Part shown: positions 8,151-17,120 of the stretch, piece by piece
Layout: every line of letters starts with the position of its first letter
How positions within the stretch are numbered: position 1 is the stretch's first letter
Assembly: GCA_038147495.1 (NCBI GenBank)
Contig: JAYQTT010000002.1
Span: 186,001-250,000, forward strand
Direction: 5' to 3'
Origin: MED-G116 sp038147495
GTDB lineage: Bacteria > Pseudomonadota > Alphaproteobacteria > Puniceispirillales > Puniceispirillaceae
Length of the DNA stretch: 64,000 nucleotides
The notes under the pieces: model-generated
What the model saw: the letters and a program-made list of their open reading frames with translations, nothing else
Database searches by the model: none
Told to the model about the DNA's origin: nothing
Program-made: the position numbers and the translations under genes

Positions 8151-9164
8151 ATGGCATCCAAGGCATCAAATATTGCCGGGACAACGCGCATAGCGGGCAT
8201 TGAGCTGGCACATGCGGCGATACTGGCGCCGATGTCGGGTGTAACTGATCTGCCGTTTCGCCAGGCGGTAAGGCGCGCCGGTGGCGGGCTTGTTGTAACA
8301 GAGATGATCGCCAGCGCCGCAATCTTGCGTGAAGTTCGCTCTGAAATGCGCAAACTCAAGACAGAGGCCGTCAGCGAAGCACCGTTGTCTGTTCAGCTTG
8401 CCGGTTGGGAGCCTCCCGTGATGGCCGAAGCGGCGCGCATCGCCGCCGATCTTGGCGCAACCTTCATCGATATCAATATGGGTTGTCCGGCGAAAAAGGT
8501 AACGGGGAAATTGTCCGGTTCGGCCTTGATGCGCGATGAGGTGCTGGCAGGGGCGATCATGGAAGCCGTGGTAGCGGCTGTCGAGGTTCCGGTGACGTTG
8601 AAAATGCGGCTTGGTTGGGATGATGACAGCCTGAATGCGGATCGTATCGGGTGGATTGCCGAACAAGCGGGAATTCAAATGCTGGCAGTGCATGGGCGTA
8701 CGAGATGCCAGATGTATAACGGTAATGCCGACTGGCAGCGTGTTGGCGAGGTTGTAGAAGCAGTTAATCTGCCGGTTTTTGTCAATGGTGACATACGAAC
8801 GCTGGATGATGTAAGCGCAGCAATGACGCAAAGTGGCGCCACCGGTGTCATGATTGGCCGCGGCGCACAGGGGCGTCCGTGGGTCCTTGGTCAAGCAGGT
8901 GATTTGATTGCCGGCCGTAAAGTGCGCCCAGATCCCGATATCGCCAGCCGTCATCAAATGATGCGGGAACATCTGGATGACATGCTGACACATTATGGCA
9001 CGCCAGCGATGCGTCTGGCACGCAAGCATATTGCTTGGTATGCGGGTGGATTGCCCGGTTCCGCGGCCTTGCGTGATATTGCCAATAACAACAGCAATAC
9101 AGATGTTGTGTTTGCGGCTGTTGATACCTTTTTTGCCGGATTGCATGAATGTGAGGCGGCATGA
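8151..9164 (+). CDS. dusB: tRNA-dihydrouridine synthase (DusB/NifR3 type)
   Basis: This flavoenzyme reduces uridines in tRNA D-loops. The TIM-barrel FMN-binding start is LAPMSGVTDLPFR, the conserved catalytic region is INMGCPAKKVTGKLSGSALM with its cysteine, and VHGRTR and GVMIGRGAQGRPW are family motifs. ATG 8151 is preceded by an AGCAGGG-like ribosome-binding sequence; a TTG at 8115 is also in frame but less likely. The protein has 337 aa. The gene heads the ntrB-ntrC-ntrY-ntrX-trkA-hfq series, the classical nifR3-ntr order, and its stop overlaps the ntrB start (ATGA). Confidence 0.95.
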   Translation: MASKASNIAGTTRIAGIELAHAAILAPMSGVTDLPFRQAVRRAGGGLVVTEMIASAAILREVRSEMRKLKTEAVSEAPLSVQLAGWEPPVMAEAARIAADLGATFIDINMGCPAKKVTGKLSGSALMRDEVLAGAIMEAVVAAVEVPVTLKMRLGWDDDSLNADRIGWIAEQAGIQMLAVHGRTRCQMYNGNADWQRVGEVVEAVNLPVFVNGDIRTLDDVSAAMTQSGATGVMIGRGAQGRPWVLGQAGDLIAGRKVRPDPDIASRHQMMREHLDDMLTHYGTPAMRLARKHIAWYAGGLPGSAALRDIANNNSNTDVVFAAVDTFFAGLHECEAA

Positions 9165-10277
9165 TGGAGGGGCAAAATATCAACATGTCCGATATCGAGG
9201 CCACAAGCATACTTGCCAGCATGCCAAACCCGGTGTTCGTGCTCGATGCGGATGATTGTTTTTCGTATCTGAACAACGCGGCGGAAATGTTCTTTCAGTC
9301 GAGTCAGGTCATTCTTTCCGGATCATCTCTTAAAACATTGGTTCCGGGAGACTCACCTCTGTTCTCAATGCTGGAACGCGCGCGCTCACAGCAATTATCC
9401 GTTGCGGACCAAGGCGTGGAGCTGGCTGGACCACGTCTGGGGTTAAAGCTGGTCAATGTGCAAATTTCGCCATTCGGTGACCGTGGAAGCGCCGAAGGGC
9501 GGTTGCTTGTGACCATTCAGGAGCGGGCCCTTGCCGAACGGCTTCGTGGGCAGTCTGTTTTTCACGGTGCCGCGCGCTCCATCTCTGCGATGGCGGCATT
9601 GCTTGCGCATGAAGTCAAGAACCCGCTTGCCGGCATAAAGGGGGCGGCGCAATTGTTGCAGGCAGATCTTGGGCCGGACGAAGAAAACCTGACGCGGATG
9701 ATTGTCGAGGAGACAGATCGTATCACTGCGCTTCTCGACCGCATGGAAGGGTTTGCCGGTGGCGCAAGTGTGGTCCTCGCACCGGTCAATATTCATGAGA
9801 TACTCGATCACTGTCTTGCCGTTGCATCGGCTTCATTTGGCAGCCATCTGAAAATTATCCGCTCCTATGATCCGTCACTTCCATCCATGGACGGGCATCG
9901 CGATTTGCTGATTCAGTCGTTTATAAATATTATAAAGAACGCATCAGAAGTAACTGATAAAAAAGCAGAACTTACGGTCAAAACGTCATATTCGCGAGGA
10001 CGTCGCCTGTCCATCGGTTCGGCCAGGGCACAATTGCATGTGCCAATTCAGATCTGAGATTATGGACAATGGTCCCGGCATCCCGGAAGAGATTCGTGAT
10101 CATATTTTTGATCCATTTGTCACCGGAAAAAGTGGTGGCTCGGGCCTTGGCCTTGCGATGGTCGCATCCGTTGTTGCCGATCATGGCGGAATGGTTGAAG
10201 TGGACACGGCAGCCGGGCAGACAATATTTCGGTTCAATTTTCCGATCGCCCGTGATGAGACGGCGGGTGAGGCATGA
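9161..10277 (+). pseudogene. ntrB: NtrB nitrogen-regulation histidine kinase, interrupted by a +1 frameshift
   Basis: NtrB senses nitrogen status through PII and controls NtrC by phosphorylation. A PAS-like sensor region is followed by the H-box LAHEVKNPLAGIKGAAQLL with histidine 150 and an N-box (FINIIKNASE). The frame then stops at TGA 10055-10057. The rest of the kinase continues one base later in another frame: EIMDNGPGIPEEIRDHIFD (G1 box) and GKSGGSGLGLAMV (G2 box), ending at 10277. Removing one base near 10055 (ATCTGAG to ATCGAG) restores a single frame of about 371 codons. A second start, ATG 9185, follows GGAGGGG. As written the kinase lacks its ATP lid; a sequence error is equally possible. 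Confidence 0.88.
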
Positions 10278-11716
10278 TGAGTGACCATCAACCGCATATT
10301 CTGGTGGCAGAGGACGACAAGTCGGTCAGGCTGGTTGTCCAGCAGGCGCTGGCCCGTCAGGGTTATGTTGTGCAGTCAAGCGGCAATGCTGCAGGCTTAT
10401 GGAAGCTGATCGAAGCGGGTAGGGGTGATGTGTTGATTACTGATGTCGCCTTGCCTGATGGTGATGCGCTTGATTTGCTGCCGCGTATTCAGGAAAAGCG
10501 CCCGGACATGCCGGTCATAGTGATGAGCGCAAGATCGACATTGCTGACAGCGATCAAGGCGCAGGAAACCGGTGTTTTTGAATATTTGCCAAAGCCGTTT
10601 GAATTGCGCGCCCTGATTGAGGTGACGCAGCGCGCGGTGAATAGCATTGATGCGCCAGAGGGCGAGGCGCCGCGCCAAAAGCCACAAGTGGAAGAGGGTG
10701 GCCCGTTAATTGGCCGCTCTGCGCCAATGCAGGAGATATTCAAGGCAATGGCGCGCGTGGTGCGCACCGATCTGACGGTCCTGATCACCGGCGAAAGCGG
10801 CACCGGCAAGGAACTTGTCGCGCGGGCCTTGCATGATCTCGGCTCGCGGCGGGCAGGGCCGTTTGTTGCGGTGAATATGGCAGCCATTCCGCGCGATTTG
10901 ATCGAGTCGGAATTGTTTGGTCATGAAAAAGGTGCTTTGAATGGCGCAGATACCCGCCAGCCCGGTCGCTTTGAACAGGCCGAAGGCGGTAGCCTGTTCC
11001 TTGATGAGGTAGGCGATATGCCGCCGGAAGCACAGACGCGCCTCCTGCGCGTGTTGCAGGATGGCGAATATCTTCCTGTTGGCGCGCATCGTCCGGTGCG
11101 GGCAAACGTGCGGATCATTGCCGCGACCAATCAAAATCTGCAGCAACTCATGCAGCAAGGCCTGTTTCGAGAGGATTTATTCTATCGCCTCAATGTTGTT
11201 CCCTTGCGCTTGCCACCTTTGCGGGAAAGGACCGAAGACATTGGCCCGCTGGTCAATCATTTCGTCACACAGGCCGGTCAGGCTGGTCTGCCGACAAAAC
11301 GTTTCACGCCTGACGCAATTCGGTCTCTAAAAAGCTGGTCATGGCCGGGCAATGTTCGCGAGTTGGAAAACCTTGTGCGGCGATTGTTGGTGCTACGCGG
11401 TGAGGATGTGATCTCAGCAGAGATGGTTGAGGCTGAATTAAATGTGGCAAGTAATCCTGCTGAACAGGAGTTTGAAACCGAAAGCCTCACCAATTCGGTG
11501 GATCAGCACATCCGACGCTATTTCGATGCTCTTGAGGGTGGGACACCTGCCCCCGGCTTACATGGCCGGATCCTCAGGGAAGTCGAATATCCGCTGATTG
11601 TAGCGACTCTGGAAATTACCCGGGGTAATCAAGTAAAAGCAGCAGATATTTTGGGTATGAACCGCAATACCTTGCGTAAAAAGATCCGTGAACTCAATAT
11701 CAAGGCTGGGCGATGA
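10274..11716 (+). CDS. ntrC: NtrC response regulator with altered GAFTGA loop
   Basis: NtrC is the DNA-binding partner of NtrB in nitrogen control. The receiver domain has its phospho-accepting aspartate at residue 57 (LITDVALPDG). The AAA+ domain has Walker A GESGTGKE and Walker B GSLFLDEVGDMP, and a C-terminal Fis-type helix-turn-helix contains AADILGMNRNTLRKKIRE. The sigma-54 contact loop, GAFTGA in canonical enhancer-binding proteins, reads GALNGA here (residues 220-225, bases 10931-10948), replacing the key Phe and Thr. The 480-aa length is normal. Its start overlaps the ntrB stop and its stop overlaps ntrY (ATGA at each junction). Activation through sigma-54 is therefore doubtful. Confidence 0.95.
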   Translation: MMSDHQPHILVAEDDKSVRLVVQQALARQGYVVQSSGNAAGLWKLIEAGRGDVLITDVALPDGDALDLLPRIQEKRPDMPVIVMSARSTLLTAIKAQETGVFEYLPKPFELRALIEVTQRAVNSIDAPEGEAPRQKPQVEEGGPLIGRSAPMQEIFKAMARVVRTDLTVLITGESGTGKELVARALHDLGSRRAGPFVAVNMAAIPRDLIESELFGHEKGALNGADTRQPGRFEQAEGGSLFLDEVGDMPPEAQTRLLRVLQDGEYLPVGAHRPVRANVRIIAATNQNLQQLMQQGLFREDLFYRLNVVPLRLPPLRERTEDIGPLVNHFVTQAGQAGLPTKRFTPDAIRSLKSWSWPGNVRELENLVRRLLVLRGEDVISAEMVEAELNVASNPAEQEFETESLTNSVDQHIRRYFDALEGGTPAPGLHGRILREVEYPLIVATLEITRGNQVKAADILGMNRNTLRKKIRELNIKAGR

Positions 11717-13941
11717 CAGCTCAAACTGGCAAGGACAGCGGCGTGATAGATCGGCAACAACCAACTTTGGGCAAGCGGCTGCTGCGGGAGGATAATCTCG
11801 CCTATTTGACGATCCTGTTCACCCTCGTGATGGGGGCGGCCACCGCCTATAGTATTTCGCATATCGACAGCCTTGACGATAATGCTGACATCCTGACGAT
11901 TTTGTTGGTGATTGATCTGGCGGCTGTTGTCGTGCTTGGCACCCTGGTGGTGCGGCAGATCTGGCGCATTTGGTCAGAGCGTCGACAACGTCTGGCGGGG
12001 CATCAGCTGCATTGGCGGCTGGCGCTTTTGTTTGGCGGGGTGACGACTTTACCGGCGATCATTATCACGCTTTTTGCCTTGTTTGTTGTTGATTACTCGC
12101 TCCGTGGCTGGTTTGCCGATCGGATTTCAACCGCGGTTACAGGCTCGGTGCAGGTGGCAGACGCCTATTTTGAGGAACATTCAAGCTCTATCAGCAGTGA
12201 TGTTCTTACGATTGCGAATGACGTCAACCGCGAAGCATTCCGTTTGGCGAATGATCCAGCGCAAATGAATGTGTACCTGAACAACCAAGCGGCGCTGCGC
12301 AATCTGTCAGAGGCCATCATTTTTGATGGTACAGGCCAAGTTCTGGCAAAGTCTCGCTTTGCTTTTGCTGTGACATTCACATCGCTTCGTACCGACTGGA
12401 TCGATCAGGCGCGCTCGGGAGAGGTTGTCGTTCTCCGGTCAGACGACACAAACAAGCTTCGCGCTTTGGTAAAGCTGACGAGCTATGTCGATGCCTATCT
12501 TTTTGTTGGCCGATTTATTGATAATTCTGTGCTTGAGGCTGTTGATACAACCCGTCTTGCCGCCTCTGATTACCAGCAAATTGGTTTGCGCCAGCTGGAT
12601 CTGCAGGTCAGCTTTGCGTTCCTTTTTGGTCTCGTGCTGTTGCTGTTGCTGATCGCCGCGCTGTGGATTGGCCTCAATCTTGCCAATGCCATTGTGGTGC
12701 CGCTTGGCTCGGTGATTTCAGTTGCAGAACAGGTGCGCAGTGGCAACCTGTCCCAGCGTGTTCCGGAAAATCTGGAAGTTGAGGAAATCGCCGAGCTTGG
12801 CTCGTCATTCAACCGCATGCTGGATGAGCTCAATCGTAGCCGTGAACAGCTTGTTCAGGCCAACACCCAGCTTGATCGCCGCCGCGAATTCACCGAAGCG
12901 GTGCTTGGCGGTGTGTCCTCTGGCGTCATCGGTCTCGATAATAACGGCAAGGTGACATTGCCAAACGCTACAGCGAAGTCGCTGCTGGGTTTGACTGATG
13001 CCAATATGATTGGCAAACGGCTTGATGATATCGTGCCTGAGTTCAAGCCGCTTTTGGCTGTAGTTGGAAAGAAGATGCGCCGTCTGTCAGAAGAACAGAT
13101 TGTCCTTTCCAGAGGCCAGTCGCGGCTCACATTGCGCGCCCGTATTGCTTCAGAAATCGTTGATGGGCGGGTGATTGGCTATGTTGTTACCTTCGATGAT
13201 GTGACCGATCTTCTGAATGCCCAGCGAAAGGCCGCGTGGTCAGATATTGCGCGGCGGATTGCGCATGAAATCAAGAATCCGCTCACCCCAATTCAGTTGG
13301 CGTCTGATCGATTGCGTAAAAAATATAAGCCCGAGGATGAAAAGGCAGCTGAACAATTTGGCGAATATCTATCGATCATTTCACGCCAGGTTGGCGATAT
13401 TGGTCGCATGGTTGACGAATTTTCCGCCTTTGCAAGAATGCCGCAGCCGGTGATGCAACCCGTGTCGATGCGTGATTTGGCGATGGGGCAGCTGAGCCTG
13501 CTGGAGGCAGACGGCCTGTCCTGCGAGATGGACGTCGATGATGCCGCCAGCGATGACGAGTTCATTGTCTTTGGCGATCCGGGTCTGCTACGTCAGGCTT
13601 TGACAAACCTCATTCAAAATGCCTCGGACAGCCTGTTGGACGATAAGACCAAAAATCCAAAAATAATATTGTCACTCGGCGTTAATGATGGTTCTGTCAC
13701 CGTAAAAATTACCGACAACGGTCCGGGTTTCCCTGATATGGATCTTGGCCAGTTGCTCGAGCCTTATGTGACAAAACGTGAAAAGGGCACCGGTCTTGGA
13801 CTCGCCATTGTCAGCAAGGTGATTCAAGACCATGCCGGAAGCCTGGAATTGGCAAATGCACCCGAAGGCGGGGCGTGTGTGACTGTTAGAATTCCCATGT
13901 TCGAGGTGCAAGACGGAACAGAGGACGGGATTAAAAGCTGA
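11713..13941 (+). CDS. ntrY: NtrY sensor histidine kinase
   Basis: NtrY is the membrane sensor kinase of the NtrYX pair, linked in other alphaproteobacteria to nitrogen, redox and envelope control. Three hydrophobic segments lie at about residues 30-46, 60-81 and 103-127. A periplasmic sensor region is followed by a fourth segment near 293-320, then HAMP (VVPLGSVISVAEQVRSGNL), a PAS region, the H-box RRIAHEIKNPLTPIQLASDR with His 518, N-box NLIQNASDS, G1 TDNGPGFP and G2 GTGLGLAIV. All catalytic boxes are present in 742 aa. It overlaps ntrC by four bases and ntrX by one, so the genes are likely co-translated. Confidence 0.96.
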   Translation: MTAQTGKDSGVIDRQQPTLGKRLLREDNLAYLTILFTLVMGAATAYSISHIDSLDDNADILTILLVIDLAAVVVLGTLVVRQIWRIWSERRQRLAGHQLHWRLALLFGGVTTLPAIIITLFALFVVDYSLRGWFADRISTAVTGSVQVADAYFEEHSSSISSDVLTIANDVNREAFRLANDPAQMNVYLNNQAALRNLSEAIIFDGTGQVLAKSRFAFAVTFTSLRTDWIDQARSGEVVVLRSDDTNKLRALVKLTSYVDAYLFVGRFIDNSVLEAVDTTRLAASDYQQIGLRQLDLQVSFAFLFGLVLLLLLIAALWIGLNLANAIVVPLGSVISVAEQVRSGNLSQRVPENLEVEEIAELGSSFNRMLDELNRSREQLVQANTQLDRRREFTEAVLGGVSSGVIGLDNNGKVTLPNATAKSLLGLTDANMIGKRLDDIVPEFKPLLAVVGKKMRRLSEEQIVLSRGQSRLTLRARIASEIVDGRVIGYVVTFDDVTDLLNAQRKAAWSDIARRIAHEIKNPLTPIQLASDRLRKKYKPEDEKAAEQFGEYLSIISRQVGDIGRMVDEFSAFARMPQPVMQPVSMRDLAMGQLSLLEADGLSCEMDVDDAASDDEFIVFGDPGLLRQALTNLIQNASDSLLDDKTKNPKIILSLGVNDGSVTVKITDNGPGFPDMDLGQLLEPYVTKREKGTGLGLAIVSKVIQDHAGSLELANAPEGGACVTVRIPMFEVQDGTEDGIKS

Positions 13942-15320
13942 TGGTTGGAGATATTCTGATCGTTGATGATGAGCGTGACATTCGCTCGCTGATCAGCATG
14001 ACATTGAAAGATGAGGGCTATTCCACACAGGAAGCGGCAAACGCCCGCGATGCCCGTGATATGCTGGCCGCCCAGCCGCCCAGCCTCGCCATACTCGATA
14101 TCTGGATGCGTGACAGCGATATGGACGGACTCGAATTACTGGAATGGGTAAAGGGCATTTACCCCGACTTGCCGGTGTTGATGATTTCCGGACATGGGAC
14201 AATCGAAACCGCGGTTCAGGCAATCCGCAACGGCGCCTATGATTTCATTGAGAAACCGTTCAAGGAAGATCGCCTGCTGTTGATGGTTGAACGCGCCCTT
14301 CAGGCCAGCCGGCTGGCGCGGGAAAATGCCGAATTGCGGGCGCGTGTCAACGAAGAGGTCGAGCCGGAAATTATTGGCCAGTCGCAGGTGATCAAAAGCC
14401 TGCAGCAGGCGATATCCCGTATCGCCCCCACTGCCAGCCGTGTTCTGATTAATGGACCAAGTGGCAGTGGCAAAGAACTTGCGGCACGGTTGATCCACCA
14501 TAAGTCAGAGCGTAAAGACGCGCGCTTTGTGGTTGCGAATTGTGCGCGTCTGGCTCCGGAGCAGGTCGATACGGAATTATTTGGTTCAGAAAACCTGCAG
14601 TCGAATCGTCGTGTTGTTGGTTTGTTCGAGCAGGCGCATAAGGGAACGCTGTATTTTGACGAGATTTGTGATCTGCCGTTAGAGACGCAGGGTAAGATTG
14701 TCCGTGCGATCACCGAGCAAAGATTTCGCCGGGTTGGTGGCAACGCCGAGGTGGCTGTGGATGTGCGGGTGATTTCGGCATCAAGTCGTGATCTTGCCGA
14801 AGAAATCAGACAGGGTGCATTGCGCGAGGATTTGTATTACCGCCTCGGCGTGGTGCCCCTGACGATGCCGGCACTTTCCAGTCGTCGAGACGATATTCCG
14901 CGCCTTGCCAAACATTTCGCGAAAACGGTGTCCAGACGTCTTGGCATGTCACCCATTCAGCTCACCGATGAGGTGATGGCGGCGATGCAGGGCTATGAAT
15001 GGCCGGGCAATGTGCGGCAATTGCATAATGCGGTTGAAAATATGGTCATCATGGCGCCCGGGGATGGTGCCGAACCCATTGGCCTTGAATCTCTGCCTGC
15101 TGAGATTCAGAATATCTCGCATAGCGGCCTCAATTCTGATATGGAGGGCTTCTGGGCACTTCCTTTGCGGGGCGCCCGTGAAGAATTTGAGCGCGCGTAT
15201 ATGGCGGCGCAATTGCGTCGTTTCGGGGGAAATATCTCGCGCATGGCAGGGTTCATTGGCATGGAACGATCTGCCCTGCATCGTAAATTGAAGTCCCTTG
15301 GCGTGGAAAACGACCAATAG
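13941..15320 (+). CDS. ntrX: NtrX response regulator without a GAFTGA loop
   Basis: NtrX is the regulator paired with NtrY. The receiver aspartate is residue 53 (ILDIWMRDSDMDG). The AAA+ domain has Walker A GPSGSGKE and Walker B TLYFDEICDLP, and the C-terminal Fis-type helix contains NISRMAGFIGMERSALHRKL. At the position of the sigma-54 contact loop the sequence is FGSENLQSNRRVVGLFEQ, with no GAFTGA. Several alphaproteobacterial NtrX proteins are known to lack the motif and are thought to act independently of sigma-54. The protein has 459 aa and starts on the last base of the ntrY stop codon. Confidence 0.96.
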   Translation: MVGDILIVDDERDIRSLISMTLKDEGYSTQEAANARDARDMLAAQPPSLAILDIWMRDSDMDGLELLEWVKGIYPDLPVLMISGHGTIETAVQAIRNGAYDFIEKPFKEDRLLLMVERALQASRLARENAELRARVNEEVEPEIIGQSQVIKSLQQAISRIAPTASRVLINGPSGSGKELAARLIHHKSERKDARFVVANCARLAPEQVDTELFGSENLQSNRRVVGLFEQAHKGTLYFDEICDLPLETQGKIVRAITEQRFRRVGGNAEVAVDVRVISASSRDLAEEIRQGALREDLYYRLGVVPLTMPALSSRRDDIPRLAKHFAKTVSRRLGMSPIQLTDEVMAAMQGYEWPGNVRQLHNAVENMVIMAPGDGAEPIGLESLPAEIQNISHSGLNSDMEGFWALPLRGAREEFERAYMAAQLRRFGGNISRMAGFIGMERSALHRKLKSLGVENDQ

Positions 15321-15348
15321 ATCAAGGTTCGATCAAAGGTGTGATCTT

Positions 15349-16728
15349 ATGAAAATCGTCATTTGTGGTGCCGGCCTTGTTGGTAGTGCTATCGCCAGCC
15401 ATCTCTCGGAAGAGCATAATGATGTCACCGTGATTGATGCTTCGCAGGAAAATATCCAGCGAATCACCGATCAGGTGGATGTGCATGGTGTTGTCGGCGT
15501 TGCCTCATACCCTGAGCGGTTGGCCGAGGCCGGTTTGGCTGATGCGGAAATGCTGATTGCCGTGACCGAGTCAGATGAAATCAATATGGTTGCCTGTCAG
15601 GTGAGCCATACGATCTTCAAAACACCCTTAAAAATTGCGCGTATCCGCAATCAAGCGTATCTGAATCCGGCTTATGGCGATCTCTACACGCCTGATGATA
15701 TGCCAATTGACCACATCATCTCGCCAGAGCGCGAGGTGTCAGCCGCGGTATTGAACCAGTTGCGGGTGCCCGGCGCTTTTGATGTGAAGGATATTTGTGA
15801 TGGCAAGATGAGCCTTGCCGGGGTTCTGCTCACAGAGGACAGCCCAATTCGGGACGTGCCGCTGCGCCATTTGACCAATCTGTTCCCTGATTTGTCGATG
15901 ACGGTGCTGGCCATCATCAGGGATGGAAAAGTTGTTATCCCCCGCTCCGGCAAGGATTCCATGCAGACGGGTGACCGCGTCTATTTTGTCTGTGACTCGA
16001 GGCATCTGCAACGTGCCATGGCCAGCTTTGGCCATGAAGAAGCCGAAGCACGATCCGTTGTGATCGCGGGTGGTGGCAGTATCGGCCAGATGCTGGCGCG
16101 GGAAATTGAAGCTAATTTTGAAAACACCTCCTTGCAGATCATCGAATTGCACGCGTCCCGTGCCCGTCAACTCGCCGAAGAGCTGCAGAACACCGGCATC
16201 ATAAATGGTGACGCGCTGGACAGCGCCATCCTCGCTGAGGCAGGCGTCGACATGACCGAGACATTTGTGTCTGTTACCGAAGATGACGAGGTGAACATTC
16301 TCTCGGCATTGCTCGCCAAACGAACCGGTGCAAAACATGCGGTTGCACTGGTTAATATTCCGGGGTTCATTCCATTGGTTGGCACACTTGGCGTAGATGC
16401 TGTGATCAATCCGTCACAGATCACCGTTTCGTCTATTCTCGAACATGTGCGCCGTGGGCGTATCCGCGACGTTCATCCGGTGATTGAGGATCTGGGCGAG
16501 GTTCTGGAGGCAGAAGCACTGCCGTCATCGCTGCTGGTTGGTAAGCCGCTTCGTCAGGCCAAAATCCCCAAGGGGATAGCAGTCGGCGGAGTTCTGCATA
16601 ATGGGCAGGTCATCACGGCGCGTGGCGATACGGTGATTGAGGCGGGCGATACGGTGGTTATTTTTGCGGCCAGAGGCAAGATAACCCAAGTCGAAAAACT
16701 ATTATCTGTTCGTCTGGATTTGTTCTAA
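15349..16728 (+). CDS. trkA: Trk potassium uptake regulatory protein TrkA
   Basis: TrkA is the peripheral cytoplasmic subunit that binds NAD(H) and gates the Trk potassium channel. It has two tandem RCK_N/RCK_C units: the first Rossmann motif is VICGAGLVGSAIASHL at the N-terminus and the second is VIAGGGSIGQMLAREI near residue 235. ATG 15349 gives the standard N-terminus MKIVICGAG; an upstream in-frame codon at 15298 lies inside ntrX. The length of 459 aa is typical. Its place between ntrX and hfq is the usual alphaproteobacterial order. No trkH/trkG channel gene is in the window. Confidence 0.96.
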   Translation: MKIVICGAGLVGSAIASHLSEEHNDVTVIDASQENIQRITDQVDVHGVVGVASYPERLAEAGLADAEMLIAVTESDEINMVACQVSHTIFKTPLKIARIRNQAYLNPAYGDLYTPDDMPIDHIISPEREVSAAVLNQLRVPGAFDVKDICDGKMSLAGVLLTEDSPIRDVPLRHLTNLFPDLSMTVLAIIRDGKVVIPRSGKDSMQTGDRVYFVCDSRHLQRAMASFGHEEAEARSVVIAGGGSIGQMLAREIEANFENTSLQIIELHASRARQLAEELQNTGIINGDALDSAILAEAGVDMTETFVSVTEDDEVNILSALLAKRTGAKHAVALVNIPGFIPLVGTLGVDAVINPSQITVSSILEHVRRGRIRDVHPVIEDLGEVLEAEALPSSLLVGKPLRQAKIPKGIAVGGVLHNGQVITARGDTVIEAGDTVVIFAARGKITQVEKLLSVRLDLF

Positions 16729-16794
16729 TTTCTGTCCGCCCCCATTGTCGTCACGCGGCTTCACGTGTAGTGTTGATGGCAAGGGAGAAAAATA

Positions 16795-17049
16795 ATGGCC
16801 AGTGATAAGAGCCGAAATCTTCAGGAATTATTTCTGAACAATGTCCGCAAGTCGCATGCCGCCGTGACCGTCTTTCTGGTCAATGGGGTTAAGCTGCAAG
16901 GTGTGATCACCTGGTTCGATAATTTCTCGATCCTTCTGAAGCGTGATCAGCATGTACAGCTCGTCTATAAACATGCGATCTCTACGATCATGCCAGTATC
17001 GCCGATACAGATGCATGAAGAGGGTGAAGAGGACGAGTCCGAGGAATAA
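16795..17049 (+). CDS. hfq: RNA chaperone Hfq
   Basis: Hfq is a hexameric Sm-like protein that pairs small RNAs with mRNAs. The Sm1 motif region is QELFLNNVRKSHAAVTVFL and NGVKLQGVITWFDNFSILL, and the Sm2 region ends in YKHAISTIMP, the family signature. The C-terminus is short and acidic (EEGEEDESEE). Length 84 aa is normal for alphaproteobacteria. A GGGAG ribosome-binding sequence lies about ten bases before the ATG. In many relatives hflX follows hfq; here an inositol-monophosphatase-family gene does. Confidence 0.97.
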   Translation: MASDKSRNLQELFLNNVRKSHAAVTVFLVNGVKLQGVITWFDNFSILLKRDQHVQLVYKHAISTIMPVSPIQMHEEGEEDESEE

Positions 17050-17120
17050 GCGCCCGTGATGCTCGAGATCGCATCATCGGTATGCCAAATAATTTTGCGT
17101 GATGAGAGGTGCGTGGCGTG

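Noticed and set aside
8166..9146. Long open frame on the minus strand opposite dusB
   Set aside because: It mirrors dusB codons, has no recognisable motif and an abnormal composition rich in His, Cys and Arg.
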